Positions 11,045-22,273 of a stretch of DNA of 64,000 nt are shown in pieces (the stretch's first letter is position 1; each line of letters begins with the position of its first letter). The notes under the pieces are model-generated. The model saw nothing but the letters and a program-made list of their open reading frames with translations, was not told the DNA's origin and did no database searches. The position numbers and the translations under genes were made by a program. Origin of the DNA: Notospermus geniculatus (lineage: Eukaryota; Nemertea; Pilidiophora; Heteronemertea; Lineidae); the NCBI GenBank assembly GCA_002633025.1, contig NMRB01001116.1, forward strand, positions 40,580 through 104,579, in the 5' to 3' direction.

Positions 11045-11287
11045 TAAAGTCTGGTTCAACCTAGAGGTGGGCCATTGGAATGCCAAGTGAGGCAATGGAA
11101 CATTCAATTTTGACCACAATATTTTATTTGTGTGTGACCCTTATGTAATGAAAACCACATTTTTATTAATAGGCACAGTCATCTGATTCATTATGCCATA
11201 ACATGTAACTGTAATTATGTCACTCTTGTCCCACTGTAACCACAAACTGCATTCCAATGGTCCACCTCTAGGTTGAACCAGACTATA
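11045..11287. mobile_element. TA-flanked MITE, AGTCTGGTTCAACC TIR
   Basis: Ends agtctggttcaacctagagg and cctctaggttgaaccagact are perfect inverted repeats and continue imperfectly to about 38 bp. TA flanks. No ORF. Confidence 0.8.
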
Positions 11288-11367
11288 ACAGTTCACCCGA
11301 TTCAGCTGCCTGTACGGCATATGCTCAGGAACATTGTACTGAATGGTTTAACATCATTATAATGTAC

Positions 11368-11480
11368 AGTATAGACCAACCTCGTTCCCAGGGGTCGTTC
11401 GCTTTCTGACAATATGATGGACACTTCATCAACCCCTGGAATGAGCATTGGATTTAACGCATTTGATTCGTTGACGGAAA
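11368..11480 (+). mobile_element. left-end fragment of the 43950 element
   Basis: ccaacctcgttcccagggg, gtcgttcgctttctgacaata and tttggatttaacgca-type blocks match the left part of 43950-44322. The right end is absent. Confidence 0.7.
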
Positions 11481-11531
11481 CCATCAAATATACCCAAAAT
11501 AATACATACAAGTAACCTCATCACATCTTAA

Positions 11532-12203
11532 AGGAGCTCGACGTCCAAGTTGTAAACAAACTGGTTTGTTTACAAACAGTGGCCAGCAAACTAGTTTTAT
11601 TCCTTCGTGAAGGTGGCAGCACCAGTAGCGCCCCGTGATCGTTGGTGCCCGGTCCAATGCAGCTCACATTTTGGTTCCCGAAGCTACCGCTAGAGAGTGC
11701 TGTCAAATGGTAGCTTCGGTAACGGCCGGCCATTTTGTAGATTATTTTTAGAATCAGCCCGGGAATCCCCTTGCTGAGTGACCTTGACCTCGGCAAATGT
11801 ATGCAACTGTCATAACAACAACCTTCGACAATACGGTCGCACAAGGACAATACTTGAATTTAACGGGGTGCAATGATCACACATGTCTTCTAATCTGTGT
11901 CTGTGGCACTGGCAGGCCCCGCCAATGTCGAAAACATCGACAGTAACTCAAAAATCAAAGACTTGTCATAATCACGTGATCCAACGTTACTGGCAATGAC
12001 GTAGCACCGGCAGTTTTCTGCCTGCCAAGATGGCCGGCCGATACCGAAGCTACCATTTGACAGCACTCTCTAGTAGCGGTAGCTTCGGGAACCAAAATGT
12101 GCAGCTCACTCACGATATTCACGACAATAGGTGGCAGCACCGCAGGCGTCGCGTGGATAGAGAACCAGTAAGTGAGTGTTTACAACCTGGACGTCCAGCT
12201 CCT
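11532..12203. mobile_element. TTAA-flanked foldback element with ~200-bp arms
   Basis: Ends AGGAGCTCGACGTCCA and TGGACGTCCAGCTCCT sit between TTAA (11528-11531, 12204-12207). The arms also share accgaagctaccatttgac, agcggtagcttcgggaacc and ccggccatttt, so the two ends read as near complements and yield similar ORFs on both strands. No transposase. The right arm contains an aagatggccgg motif. Confidence 0.85.
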
Positions 12204-12292
12204 TTAAGTACAAGTAGGCTACCGGTACTATGCGTATCACGGTGTCAGCTGGTGGTTCCGTGGTTCTGCTTAGGAGTGGCAGACCAAGGGAT

Positions 12293-13227
12293 TAGTCCAC
12301 GTCCTTATGTCGTTCTGCGGAAACATCATGTTAGAGCAAATCTGAACCCAGGTTCAGGACCCTTGGCGACCCAGCTTTCAGAAAAGTCATGTTGCCAAAA
12401 AATCTTTTGCCCGCAACAGCCGCTAGGGCGTTTTGAATTTTGGGAACATTACCAACAGATAGAAACATAGTACCTCGGAATAAAATAAGCCTATTCTTTG
12501 GAGTTTTGAAGCAGCGACGTAATTGGAAATGACGTTTTATCTATTTTGACTCATTTGACTCATTTTTGTCTTAATTTATATAAAAACGTCGTCTCTTATT
12601 ACATAACAACTGAAAACAATTAAGAATATGTCTATCTGATTCCAAGGCACCATATTTCTATCTGTTGGTAATACATTTATGGGGTGTAAATCCAACCGTT
12701 CAAAAGTTAGCTGTGCATCGTACTCCCATTCTCCTGTACAAAGCTCAGTTGTTGCGTCCATCGGCGTCCAATGAAAAAGTCAGTTCCCAAAATTCAAAAC
12801 GACCTAGCGGTTGTTGCCAGCAAAACATTTTTTGGCAACATGACTTTTCCAAAACCAGGGTAGCCAAGGGTCCTAAACCTGGGTCCAGATTTGCTCTAAA
12901 TACCAGCAGGGTTATTTTAAAATATGTATTGCGAAGTGTATTTGTTGAAAAAACAAATAACTGAGAAAAACGCATTTAAAGTATGTAAATGTAATGGCTT
13001 TTCTATAAAATAAATTCATGTCGTTCTAATATTGCACAATAACTCCTCATGAATTTTATGTCCTGAGGATGGAAAATGAATAAGAATGGTAAATAGATGC
13101 AATTGCAATGAAAATCGAAAAATTGCCCTTTTTGCATTCTTAGAGCCGGGTTCATAAGGGTCCTAAACCTGGGTTCAGATTTGCTCTAACACGATGTTTC
13201 CGCAGAACGACATAAGGACGTGGACTA
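12293..13227 (+). mobile_element. TA-flanked composite element, GTCCACGTCC family, copy 1
   Basis: TIR gtccacgtccttatgtcg with its complement at the right end, flanked by TA. A second inverted-repeat pair (ttagagcaaatctg / cagatttgctctaa) lies inside, so the unit is itself a nest. The 39960-41066 copy is the same composite in the opposite orientation. The ORFs at 12665-12964 and 40331-40585 agree only because the repeat is conserved; they have no domain. Confidence 0.85.
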
Positions 13228-14100
13228 GATACCCTTTCGTTATGCATTGATTTGACTGTGTTGGAGACTGTGCGGCAAATGTACGAAACACTACTCTTCG
13301 GCCAACAAAGACGAGTAGGTGGGGACAGCAAGGGAGGCCGACCGACAAAAGGTCTGATGGAAAGCAGGCAGGTAACATACACATCAGTACAAGGCACGCA
13401 GTGTACCAACAAAGGAAAGAGTTGAACGATGGAATCTGCAGTTTACAGAGTTGACCATAGAAAGCCTCGTAATAAACGACGTGACTTTCTTCAACACTGA
13501 CCAATCAGAAGAGCAATTACGTGGAACATTTGACCTTGAGAATTTAGTGAACATGCCACGTATCACCATGATAAAACTACCCCCATCATGGTCAGTTAGG
13601 TCAGGCAAGCCAACAAAACCTCAGAGATGCAAACAAAATGATCCCACGAGCGGCGGCGGACGTGCTTACGTGACAGAACACCATTTATTGTATTTTTTGC
13701 CGAGATACAAAATGGTATCATTTGTTCCGATTGGTTACGCTGGACACGTCAAGGCCATGGGTCGCTATGTTATCTCAGTTCTGATTGGACCAATTGAATC
13801 GTCCATTTACCAGAAGGCTGACTCTGTAAATCATCGGTGAAAGGATGGGTAGATCAAAGACAGGGAATAGAAAAATTTCCACCGCGAAACGGGTTCAGGA
13901 CAGAAGAATAAATTGTGTTTTATGTCAATCGTGCCGTTCGTTTGACCTGACCAATAGACGCCGATTGTTTTCGAAAAAAATGGCAGAGTTCGGATCGACG
14001 GTGTGACAGGAATCTAAATCCGTTTTATGTCATGGTGCAGCGTCCTGCAATGATATGTATCTACCCTATACAAATGCAGCAAATGTCAGTCGGATTGGAA
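13228..14100. other. no recognised gene; several CCAAT motifs
   Basis: An ORF at 13451-13840 has no recognisable domain. ccaatcag (13501), gattggtt (13730) and gattggaccaatt (13785) are CCAAT-type motifs, but there is no supported transcript start. Confidence 0.3.
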
Positions 14101-14103
14101 TTC

Positions 14104-14410
14104 AAATATGGCCGCCAGTTGTCCATCTTGAAATAACAAAAAAGAGCCATATGCACCAAACGAAGATTATCTTGAACTGAGGTTCAGCCACAACTTTTCA
14201 ATTGTTCAGATTTGCCAGGGAATGATGTGACAATGGAAAAGTTTTGGCTCAACCTGGGTTCAGGATAATCTTCGTTTGGCGCATACGGCCCATTGCTCTA
14301 ACCTGCTGATGTTTTTCTGAACATTTGAACTTGATACTTGTTATTCGTTCTTCTGGTACATTCACCCAGGTGAGCACATGATCCATGGACCATTTCATTG
14401 TTGAACTAAG
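14104..14410 (-). repeat. dispersed repeat with a WSxDHVLTWV reading frame, copy 1
   Basis: The minus strand of 14340-14405 reads KWSMDHVLTWVNVPEERITS. The same frame recurs at 15985-16045 and 60255-60312, and both 14104 and 60136 begin with caaatatggccgccagt. The pattern W-S-x-D-x-V-x-x-W resembles the start of a SAM/pointed domain, but the similarity is short. A hairpin MITE (14146-14290) splits this copy. The long minus-strand ORF 14249-14695 includes it. Confidence 0.5.
14146..14290. mobile_element. hairpin MITE inserted in a dispersed repeat
   Basis: gccatatgcaccaaacgaag and cttcgtttggcgcatacggc pair; the stem continues through gattatc and caacttttc. Comparison with 60136-60260, which lacks it, indicates an insertion. 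Confidence 0.75.
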
Positions 14411-15185
14411 CCGGGGTTTTTTTTCACCAAATGCAGGATTATACACCTTAGCCTCTCTACCATGAGCATTCCTAGCACTTACGTTCACACCGGGTTTATC
14501 CGAAGTCTGCCAGGTTAGAGTTCGGTATTTTTCGTAAATCCTCGGAAATCCTGCAAAACACATATTGCTTGAGATAAATTTTAGTCTCGATTCATCGCTT
14601 ACAGGACTCGTTTCAACTGGCGATGTCGGTTTTTGGCGAATATTTTTCGAAAAGACGGAAGCCAAAAGATTGGGCTCGAGTTCAAAATCTCCCAAAGCAT
14701 GATTAAGCGTAAAAGCGGCAAAGGATGAACTTCAAATACGTCGGATACTTCTGAGAAGAGTGTCAAGTATATCAAAGTTGAATTGTTAAATTCACCGTAA
14801 TGTACGGCTGGGACCTCAAACCTTGGTAAAATCGGGAAGTGGGCTAGTTTCATATTCCAACCATGAATTTGAAACGCAGTCTGTCAAAGGATTTAGGATT
14901 CTTGTAAGAAGGCTTTGTGAGCAAGGTTGTTTGCATTATTTCAATTGGAGAAAAAGAGTTTTTGATTCCATTGAAATCTCAGGCGAAGCCGACTGCAGTT
15001 TCGTTCCAGTATGAAAATCGTTGTAACCTCCATCGTGACAAGGAACTCAGGAAAGTTACGGTCCCATAGACTGGTTCCCATCTTTGGCGCGCCACTCCCG
15101 CGGCGCTACTGTCCGTGGAATGGGCGCCACGGGATAGAAGCGGCAAAGACGGGAACCATTCTACGGTCCCCACGACTCCCTACAA

Positions 15186-15582
15186 TAGTGAGGTTTCGCA
15201 AATCTGACGAAACACGAAGTACGAAATTCGAAATTCAACCTCATTTCCAGGACCTAATGTATTTCTGGAGATGGTTGGTTCCACAAATGTCCCTGCTGCC
15301 AGTGCGTCTTGTAGCATATCATGTAAGACCGAGAGAGTTATGGTGCATCTTGAATTTTTAAATTTGCACTTCATATCTACGAAATGGAAACGAAAAATAA
15401 ATTTCTGCGTTTAATATACACCGTAACTCTATCGGTCTAATGTCATACGCTAAAAGACGCTCTTGCAGCAGGCGATATTTGTGGTATACCAACCATCTCC
15501 TGAAGTACATTACGTCACTGAAATGGAAGTCGAATTTCGTACTTCGTACTTGGTGCTTCGTCAGATTTGCGAAACCTCACTA
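15186..15582. mobile_element. TA-flanked MITE, GTGAGGTTTCGCAAATC family, copy 1
   Basis: A complete 393-bp element with ends gtgaggtttcgcaaatctg and its complement between TA dinucleotides. Internal blocks catttccaggacctaatgta, gaccgagagagttatggtgc and accgtaactctatcggtcta form further imperfect inverted pairs. Other copies: 21452-21844, 31434-31849, 32650-33391 (interrupted) and a fragment at 38250-38318. The ORFs across it are non-coding by comparison among copies. Confidence 0.9.
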
Positions 15583-15960
15583 ATGACAAGTGCGAAGGGG
15601 GAATTTGCAGGATTTGTAACCTCCTGCAAATCGATGAAAGGAAACGTTAGGCCTGACTGCTGGTTGCCCGACCATGCAATCAGAGATATACTGCCGTAAA
15701 CGAAGACACAAGTCAATTTCATGCCGGATAGATAAAAGTAAAGCATTTGGTCTATCAAAGTCCGGTGAAAAATCACATCAAAGACAGCAGACCATGGATC
15801 TTGCGAGCTCGTTCCGCCAATCCTGTGGCGGTGTCTTTTTCGTTCTTTTTAATGGTTGGGCTCAGAAGAAAACGCGGGTATTTTTATCTGCAATGCAATT
15901 GTTTGGGTTACTGACCACAGTTGGCATAGTTATAACCGCAGAGCAGACAACAAAAATTCG

Positions 15961-16093
15961 CGGGAAGTGAAGGTTGTTGCTTGTTCTTCGTTCTTCCGGT
16001 ACATTCACCCAGGTGAGCACATGGTCCACGGACCATTTCATTTATGCAATGCAGAAATGGAGACACAACAATTCCGGGAAGTGAAGGTTGTTG
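15961..16093 (-). mobile_element. short retroposed piece with 19-bp direct repeats
   Basis: CGGGAAGTGAAGGTTGTTG occurs at 15961-15979 and 16075-16093 and brackets about 95 bp holding the WSxDHVLTWV reading frame. Long direct repeats are the mark of LINE-mediated (target-primed) insertion rather than a DNA transposon. Confidence 0.55.
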
Positions 16094-16111
16094 GTTGTGT
16101 CAGGTTTGCCG

Positions 16112-16384
16112 AGAATGAGGCCACGGTGGTGCAGTGGTTCGGGTCTCCAACTAGCGGTCATAAGGTCCCGGGTTCGAATCCCACTGGGCGTGAGACTTTG
16201 GGCAAGTCTCTTTGCCTCGCTGGCCTCTCTCCATCCAGGTGTATAAATGGGTACCGGTCGGAAAAGCTCGGATTGTAGCGCTGAATGGCAGCTCATCTGA
16301 TTCTACTGAAAGGTTTCAGGATAGACCGGGGTTAAAGTGTAAAGTCGGATGATACCTCTACCGTTGTTGATATCAGACTATAAA
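16112..16384 (+). mobile_element. tRNA-derived SINE, copy 1
   Basis: The head holds an A box (tggtgcagtgg) and a B box (ggttcgaatcc at 16173-16183) as in Pol III tRNA promoters. The body has gtgtataaatgggtaccgg and ctgaaaggtttcagg, and it ends near tgttgatatcagactataa. Two further copies on the minus strand lie at 23244-23522 and 25258-25546. Confidence 0.9.
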
Positions 16385-16862
16385 CCCAAACTAACATTTT
16401 TAACCGGAGATAGGCCTACCTCGCCAAGGGTTTGGGCCATTATTTGAAGTAGCCCAAGGACTAGATTTTCAATGTAGCTTTCCAAGGACCCATCGTAGAT
16501 TTGCAATGTGTTCACTTTTCTTTCAACGTCATTGAGGAATCGGATGAGGATTCGCGCCAGTGTCAGTCACATCAACAAACAGAACCATCAAGCATAGTCC
16601 AGTCGCTTAGCCTCAAGATTTGGCCCCATCCAGTAGTCTTGAACGTTAGTTGTAGTGTTGATATTTTTGGTGACTGGGAGGGGAATGTGGATGGTAGACT
16701 TTTCACTAAAGTCTCTCTGAATGCAGGGCAGCTGACAGGGATCTGTGGTTATAAGTATTTATTAGCAAATGCCGATTTGTAGGGAAATGGAAGGGCTGGG
16801 GAGATATCCTGCGCCTAAACGTTTTCAGCAAAAAAAAATAAACAGAGAAACAGACACGTGAA

Positions 16863-16945
16863 AAAAAATTTCTATCGCAAGGGTCGAACCCGGCACCCCG
16901 GATTCAGAGCCGGACGCGCTACCGATGCGCCAGGCGGCCACGTCA
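16863..16945 (-). mobile_element. tRNA-like sequence, probable SINE head
   Basis: The minus strand has an A-box-like tggcgcatcggtagcgcg, an anticodon-loop-like ctctgaa, the B box ggttcgaccc, and then a run of eight T that would stop Pol III. The T-stem and anticodon stem do not pair properly, so a functional tRNA is unlikely. Confidence 0.55.
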
Positions 16946-16949
16946 TGAC

Positions 16950-18420
16950 GGTGGGTGCTCAATAAATGTTTATAAACATATCCCAGCTACTCAACATATT
17001 TTTATGTTAATTAGAAATGACGTTACAAATCAGAATAATCTTCCAAAAATCGCATTTTACAACATCCACATGGCAAGTCCCCAGCAAATCTGTCAGCATA
17101 TCGCTACATAATGTACCCATCTATGTTCACAGCCACTAAAAACGTGAACCAACCGTCCGGTATATTCCATCTGAACATTAGACGCATTTCATCTATGAGT
17201 CCAATTCTATTGACTGACCCGTGAAAAGTCTTTGGCTAGCTTCGCTGTTGGCCGCTACGCGGCGCGTTGGGCCCTTGCGTCGAGACACGGCGGACAAAAG
17301 CACCATTTTTTGTATATTCGTTCCTCAGATGACAATCTTCAAATTTGGGAGGGGGGGGGGGGGCGCCACGTTGGAACCCCCCAGTTTCACCCTTTTTTAT
17401 GCAAATTGGGGAGGGGGTCTCGTGGCATGGCAAAAATATACCCAAAAATGATATTTTGATAGAATAAATACTTTTTAAACCGCTACCAGTTGCGACTGGT
17501 ATGCAAGCAGGAAACTTCTTCACAAACGAAAAAAAACGGGCTTTAAGCAATCAGATTTAAAGGAAAATACGTCTCTGAGGATTCCGAATAATCTTACCAC
17601 AATTTCCCTACCCATCTCTCTGTTTCACCCTGGCCAATGTATTTTTTCTCCTATTTCTATGTCGACACTGGTTACAGCTTTGACAAGAAACATCAAAACA
17701 GACTCCAACGTTAAAATTGCCATTACCGCTTGCCTTCTAATGCAAAGCAATCGAATGCATTTATCATTCTTCATTACCTTGTTGAACCGATATTGTCCAT
17801 TAGGCATGTAGGAGGCCATTAGTCCGGCTCAAATTTCAAAACAGCCTTCTATGGCCATTCCAGGTAATATCCTATGAAATGATGCCTTTAGCATAGTGAT
17901 TTGGTGGTATTCGTTCTGGGCAATTATGGTGCTTTTTGTTCAAAAGTCGCCCGCACTATACGGATACAAATTTCGAGGTTAGGATTTGGGAGAAATACCC
18001 TACTATTCCAGATGATGGTTGACATCAGTACCTCGTGCAATAGTGTCAAATATGCTGTTGAATGGTCGGTGGACACTTTCAGAGCCAGGCACAACGTGAA
18101 CTCGGACCTTATTGACAAAGCCTCCGTAAGTTTAAAGCCAGACACTATATACAGATGGGTTATAATCGACGAGCATAGTCTCGGTCACCCAGCCGCTGTT
18201 TCGAATCTGGGGAACCGTAGCAGTACTGTGTGGCTGGCTGCGCAAGACTACACACAGTATTGGGGATTCCCAAAACCTCGATGCAGGATAATGCTATAAT
18301 ATGTGGTTCTATGGTTCTATAGACTACGCACGCCTGTAGATGAGGTTGCACTATTATTTCGGCCGGACTGGAGAGTGAGTAGCGGTGCATAGTGTGCGGC
18401 TTTAAGGGTACGCAAATCCT
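16950..18420. other. no recognised gene; 13-G run
   Basis: Contains thirteen consecutive G at 17351-17363 inside a dispersed-repeat-like patch and several short ORFs (for example 17901-18299) without recognisable domains. Confidence 0.4.
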
Positions 18421-18504
18421 TTGTCAGGCTTAAGGGCGGCTTTCCATTGGAGCGTTTCCGTGCACGGAAACGCTCGAAAGCATTGTTTTTACCGCGGCGT
18501 TGCT

Positions 18505-18951
18505 AAGGGTAGATTCATACTTCTCCGTTGTGCGCTTTGCGCTTGTGCGTTCCCTATGTTTATGTGTGGTACCAATAATAAAATTACTTTTTCTACCACG
18601 CACTCACATAGGAAACGGACAAGCACAAATCGCACCAACGCACCAACCAAAGTATGAATGCCTTAAGGCTGAGTTTACATCGAGGCACACGCGACACGAA
18701 CACGCGGGCGAACAATGGCTTCACAAAGGATTCATCCCCATGAAACCTTTGTTCGCCTGCGTGTTGGTGTCGCGTGTGCCTCGATGTAAACCCAGCCTAA
18801 GGGTGATTCATACTTTCTCCGTTTTGCGCTTTGCGCTTGTGTGTTCCCTATGTTTATGTGGACATGGTACCAACAATAAAATTACTTTTTATACCACGCA
18901 CTCACATAGGAAACGGACACGCGCAAAACGCAAAGTATGAATTGGCCTTTA
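18505..18951. mobile_element. cluster of three back-to-back hairpin elements
   Basis: Hairpins 18505-18665 and 18799-18951 are relatives (ttcatact-tctccgtt, cctatgtttatgtg, cacataggaaacggac) and flank a third, 18665-18798 (tttacatcgaggcacacgcg with its complement). A further copy of the middle type is at 59274-59408. The junctions share aagg/cctt. The ORF at 18500-18940 simply reads the hairpins. Confidence 0.85.
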
Positions 18952-19026
18952 GTGAACAATAGGTTGCCGCAAATGGACAACAGTTTACGCCCCTCGTCAA
19001 GTTACAAGAGCTTCGTGAACAAAGCC

Positions 19027-19136
19027 CTGGACCATATTCATAAAACTACTTAAGTCTAAGTGTGACACTTATCCTTTGTTCGACACAAAAGATAAGTACA
19101 TGTACCACACTTTGACTTAAGTGAATATGGACCCTG
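19027..19136. mobile_element. GGACCATATTCATAAA hairpin
   Basis: ggaccatattcataaaact and ttaagtgaatatgg-acc pair. The internal cttaagtctaagtgtg...ataagt blocks are shared with 34035-34151 and partly with 41985-42030. Confidence 0.75.
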
Positions 19137-19218
19137 GGACCTTATTCACGACGCTCTGGTAAACTATTGCCTATTTGTGGGAACCTATTGTTCAGCTGAC
19201 GAAAGATTTGCGTGCCCT

Positions 19219-19430
19219 TTAAAGGAGCACGGTATTGGATCTCAAATGCGTTATTTGACTGCCGACGTAGAGGGAGCCACCTAGCGGCAGTAAGACGAAC
19301 TACAAAAATGCATTAGAAAATGTACGCAGTAAATCGGGTCATTCGCCGAGACGTAGTCGGACCCTTGGGTTGGAGAGTGGCGCGGTGGCGCCGGCTGTCG
19401 AGAAAACGTGGCAATACTGGGCTCCTTTAC
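19219..19430. mobile_element. TTAA MITE, AGGAGCACGGTATTG family
   Basis: Ends aggagcacggtattgg and ccagtattgccac read from the right. The left TTAA is intact; the right is TTAC, a decayed copy. Nearly the same interior as 25055-25256 (gccgacgtagagggagccacc, ggcgccggctgtcgag). Confidence 0.8.
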
Positions 19431-19685
19431 CAATTCTTTGTGAATGAGGTCACTGGTTCGATAGAAGATCACTTTCACGGCCGAAAGGCCCTTGGAAGCT
19501 AATGGCTACTTGATCCAGAAATTGTCGGAACACCGAGAGGTTTCCTCTACGAAGAATGACCAAAAGCTATTAATGCATTAAGAATTGTTTGGCGATCCGA
19601 ATCATTTTTTTAGTCTAGACGTTCCCACTTAACATGATCGCAACACGCCACATGATCGTTGCATCGTATTTTTTGCAAGGCAGAC

Positions 19686-20454
19686 TATAGCTACGGTCGT
19701 TACACCTGTTGAAAATACCCGTGTTTTTCCAGACCCGTGTCGAACCCGTGCGTAAGAAAAGCCCGGGAGAGGTCACACTACTACATTGTAGTTAAGTAAC
19801 CCGGCAACAGGTGCGCTGTATGCACTGACTCTTCGGTCATTTCTGTATTGGACACATTGTTGGAGGCGCGAAAACAAGGTCATTAATGGCTGCGCCATCT
19901 GTAGCCTAAACTCCCTACGCAGTTGTGAGTCGCGCCCCATTCGCTTTACTCGCTCTCCACAACTGCTTTACTTCGTGGAAGTCGCCGCGGTTGGTCAACA
20001 GATGTCGTCTGGGCCTGGCGCGAGTTTTACAGCCTATCAGCACGCTGCTTTCAGAACTGTTTGGCCCGTTGGCAACGGATGTTCTTGTGCTACCATGGCT
20101 ACGAATCGCTCGGCCAATGAAAAAGTGTTTCAGGCCAGCTTGGTTACCGGTTGCTCGGTGCTCTCATTGGTCGACTCTCTCAGCGCCATCTGTTGACCGA
20201 ACGCGGCGAATTTTACGAAGTTAAGCAGTTGTGGAGAGCGAGTAAACCGAAGGGGGCGCGGTACATAACTGCGTAGGGAGTTTATCTGTAGCCGTGCTAA
20301 GAACTAACGAAAACGCGGGGATTTCGAAAAGCACGGCGAGCTTATCGTGTCTCAAAAATCCGTGTTTTTCAGACACGGGTTTCCTGAAGCCCGGCAATTC
20401 GTAGGTGTGACCGCAAAAAACACGGGGGTTTTATGTAGTGTAACCACGGCTATC
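19686..20454. mobile_element. TAGCTACGG-family element, interrupted copy
   Basis: Third copy of the 839-1222 element, split by the insertion at 19907-20284. The two halves rejoin without loss at tctgtagcc. Confidence 0.85.
19907..20284. mobile_element. 378-bp TIR element with 9-bp TSD
   Basis: Ends taaactccctacgcagtt and its complement; the arms stay alignable for about 95 bp (ctcgctctccacaactgctt, ggtcaacagatg). The TSD TCTGTAGCC is at 19898-19906 and 20285-20293; the same site occurs once, empty, at 108-116 and 1052-1060. It contains no ORF that looks like a transposase. A Mutator-like origin is a guess from the 9-bp TSD. Confidence 0.9.
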
Positions 20455-20635
20455 GTCTACTGAAAGGGCTAGGGGTTCGCAACAACAAGAGAAGTATCCT
20501 GAGATCACGTCAGGAAGGTAGGGCAGTGCTTGCGCCCAGCACAGATGACGTCAATATGGCAAACTTAAAAATGCTCGTCAGAGTTCGCACCGAAAGATCA
20601 GGAGGTCCCAGCGAGGTACATCTCCGAAGTGTTGT

Positions 20636-20800
20636 CGTGATGGCGCAGTGGCAATATCCGCGCCGGCCACCGATGATGTCGTGGGTTCGATGCCCTGTCG
20701 TTCCAATGACTATGTTATGGTAACGAGGGAAATATCTCTCCGCGGCATCATAGGTTTTCTCCGAGGCTGCGGTTTCCTCCTACATCACGTAAATGTCACC
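20636..20800 (+). mobile_element. tRNA-derived SINE, second family
   Basis: A box tggcgcagtggcaatatcc and B box ggttcgatgcc, followed by a body with ggttttctccgaggctgcgg and tttcctcc. Unlike the 16112 SINE in body and tail. Confidence 0.75.
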
Positions 20801-20806
20801 CGGAAC

Positions 20807-20965
20807 TAGGGAGGTTTAGAAATCAAACGATAAACGTAAACGTTAACGACAACGTTATTTTTGTACCGAAAATGCAATATAAAATCTGGTTAATGTGTAG
20901 TACAAATGTATTAAAAATGACGTTGTCGTAAGGTTTTTTTACGTGTGACTTCTAAACCTCCCTAT
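20807..20965. mobile_element. TA-flanked hairpin MITE, GGGAGGTTT family, copy 1
   Basis: ggaggtttagaaatcaaacg with its complement, TA on both sides, interior aacgttatttttgtaccg and gcaatataaaat. Four copies are in the window (34182-34328, 42843-42991, 58587-58735). All are about 150 bp and can fold almost end to end. Confidence 0.9.
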
Positions 20966-21449
20966 TGTTTGATAAGGGGCGATAATGTCCCCAGTTGGCG
21001 TTGTACTCCTGAAATATTTTTTCCGAAGGAGCCCAATTGAAGGCAATACGGAAAAGCACTTAGGAAGACCGGACGTCCGGAATGGCTTATTCATTTGACA
21101 TTTCCTCTTGCTAGAGCATGAAAACTCCCTGGTTTCAGCATATCTATTGTTATTCAGGCTAATATTCGTTCTTTTTACTATAGACCGGCATAATATATCA
21201 CTCGCCATTAGCCAGAAACCATTACCGCGAAATGGCACATTTCTCGTAAATATTCTTCATTACTTCTTTAATGTACAATTATGACCGTCGCCAAGGTGAG
21301 AAGTGTGTTAGATCACAATTTCTGCATTTTTTTACATTTTGAGTTGCTGTTTGACCTTAGAACAATATGACTGAGGATTGCTTGTCGGCAAGACTCAATT
21401 CAGATGTAATGTATTGGAGCTAAGGATATCTACGTTAATATACATGTAT

Positions 21450-21846
21450 TAGTGAGGTTTCGCAAATCTGACGAAACACGAAGTACGAAATACGAAATTG
21501 GACTTCATTTCCATGACGTAATATATTTCAGGAGATGGTTGGTACCACAAAAAATCGCCTACTGCAAGAGCGTCTTTTAGCGTATAACGTTAGACCGATA
21601 AAGTTACGGTGAATATGAAACTTTGAAATTTATCCTTCGTTTCCACTTCGTAGATATGCAGTGGAAATTTAAAAATTCAAGATGCACCATAACTCTCTCG
21701 GTCTTACAATGATACGCTAAAAGACGCACTGGCGGCAGGGACCTTTTGCGGTGCCAACCATCTCCTAAAATACATTACGTCATGGAAATGAAGTCCAACT
21801 TCGTAGTTCGTACTTCCTGTTTCGTCAGATTTGCGAAACCTCGGTA
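21450..21846. mobile_element. TA-flanked MITE, GTGAGGTTTCGCAAATC family, copy 2
   Basis: Complete copy of the 15188 element; the right tip is mutated (ctcgg instead of ctcac) before TA. Confidence 0.85.
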
Positions 21847-21903
21847 TATCTCAAACCAGAAGTGTGGAGAATACAAAGTGGCCACTTGGGAATCGAATCT
21901 GTC

Positions 21904-21922
21904 ACCTCTCTCTCTCTCTCTC
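21904..21922. repeat. CT microsatellite
   Basis: Nine to ten ct units. Confidence 0.8.
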
Positions 21923-21962
21923 GATCGACCGACACTCAACAAGAGTGCGTAATCGCGCTCCT

Positions 21963-22130
21963 TAGGCCGGGCGGCGAATTTTTTTTCCTAACTGATATAT
22001 CCATTACGACCAACTTTTTGACCTAACCCTAACCCAACCATTAACCCACCATTCACTTCGTAAATTTCATTTCGTAATGGATATACTGGTTAGGAATCTA
22101 TACTGGTTGGGAAAAAAATTCGTGGCCGGG
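21963..22130. mobile_element. foldback element with telomere-like core
   Basis: ggccgggcggcgaatttttt pairs with aaaaaaattcgtggccggg, and atatatccattacga with tcgtaatggatat. The loop contains taaccctaaccc. It touches the hairpin at 22131-22269. Confidence 0.7.
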
Positions 22131-22269
22131 CGCACATGGGCGGCAAAACTTAATGCGGTAGGGGTGTTTTTCAAGTCGACTGATCCGACTGAATGACGAG
22201 TCGAGCACCGTTGGATCAGTCGACTTTAAAAACTACCCTACCGCATTGAGTTTTGCCCCAAATGTGCGC
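22131..22269. mobile_element. hairpin element GCGCACAT
   Basis: gcacatgggcggcaaaact and agttttgccccaaatgtgc pair; the stem continues through atgcggtagggg and tcgactgatcc. Confidence 0.75.
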
Positions 22270-22273
22270 TTGG

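Noticed and set aside
12665-12964. ORF conserved with 40331-40585
   Set aside because: Conservation is explained by the shared transposon composite; the peptide has no domain and ends differently in the two copies.
14249-14695. 148-codon minus-strand ORF
   Set aside because: It crosses a hairpin MITE that the related copy at 60136 lacks, so the frame is a chance fusion of repeat pieces.
16863-16945. Functional tRNA gene
   Set aside because: A and B boxes and a T run are present, but the T-stem and anticodon stem do not pair; SINE debris fits better.
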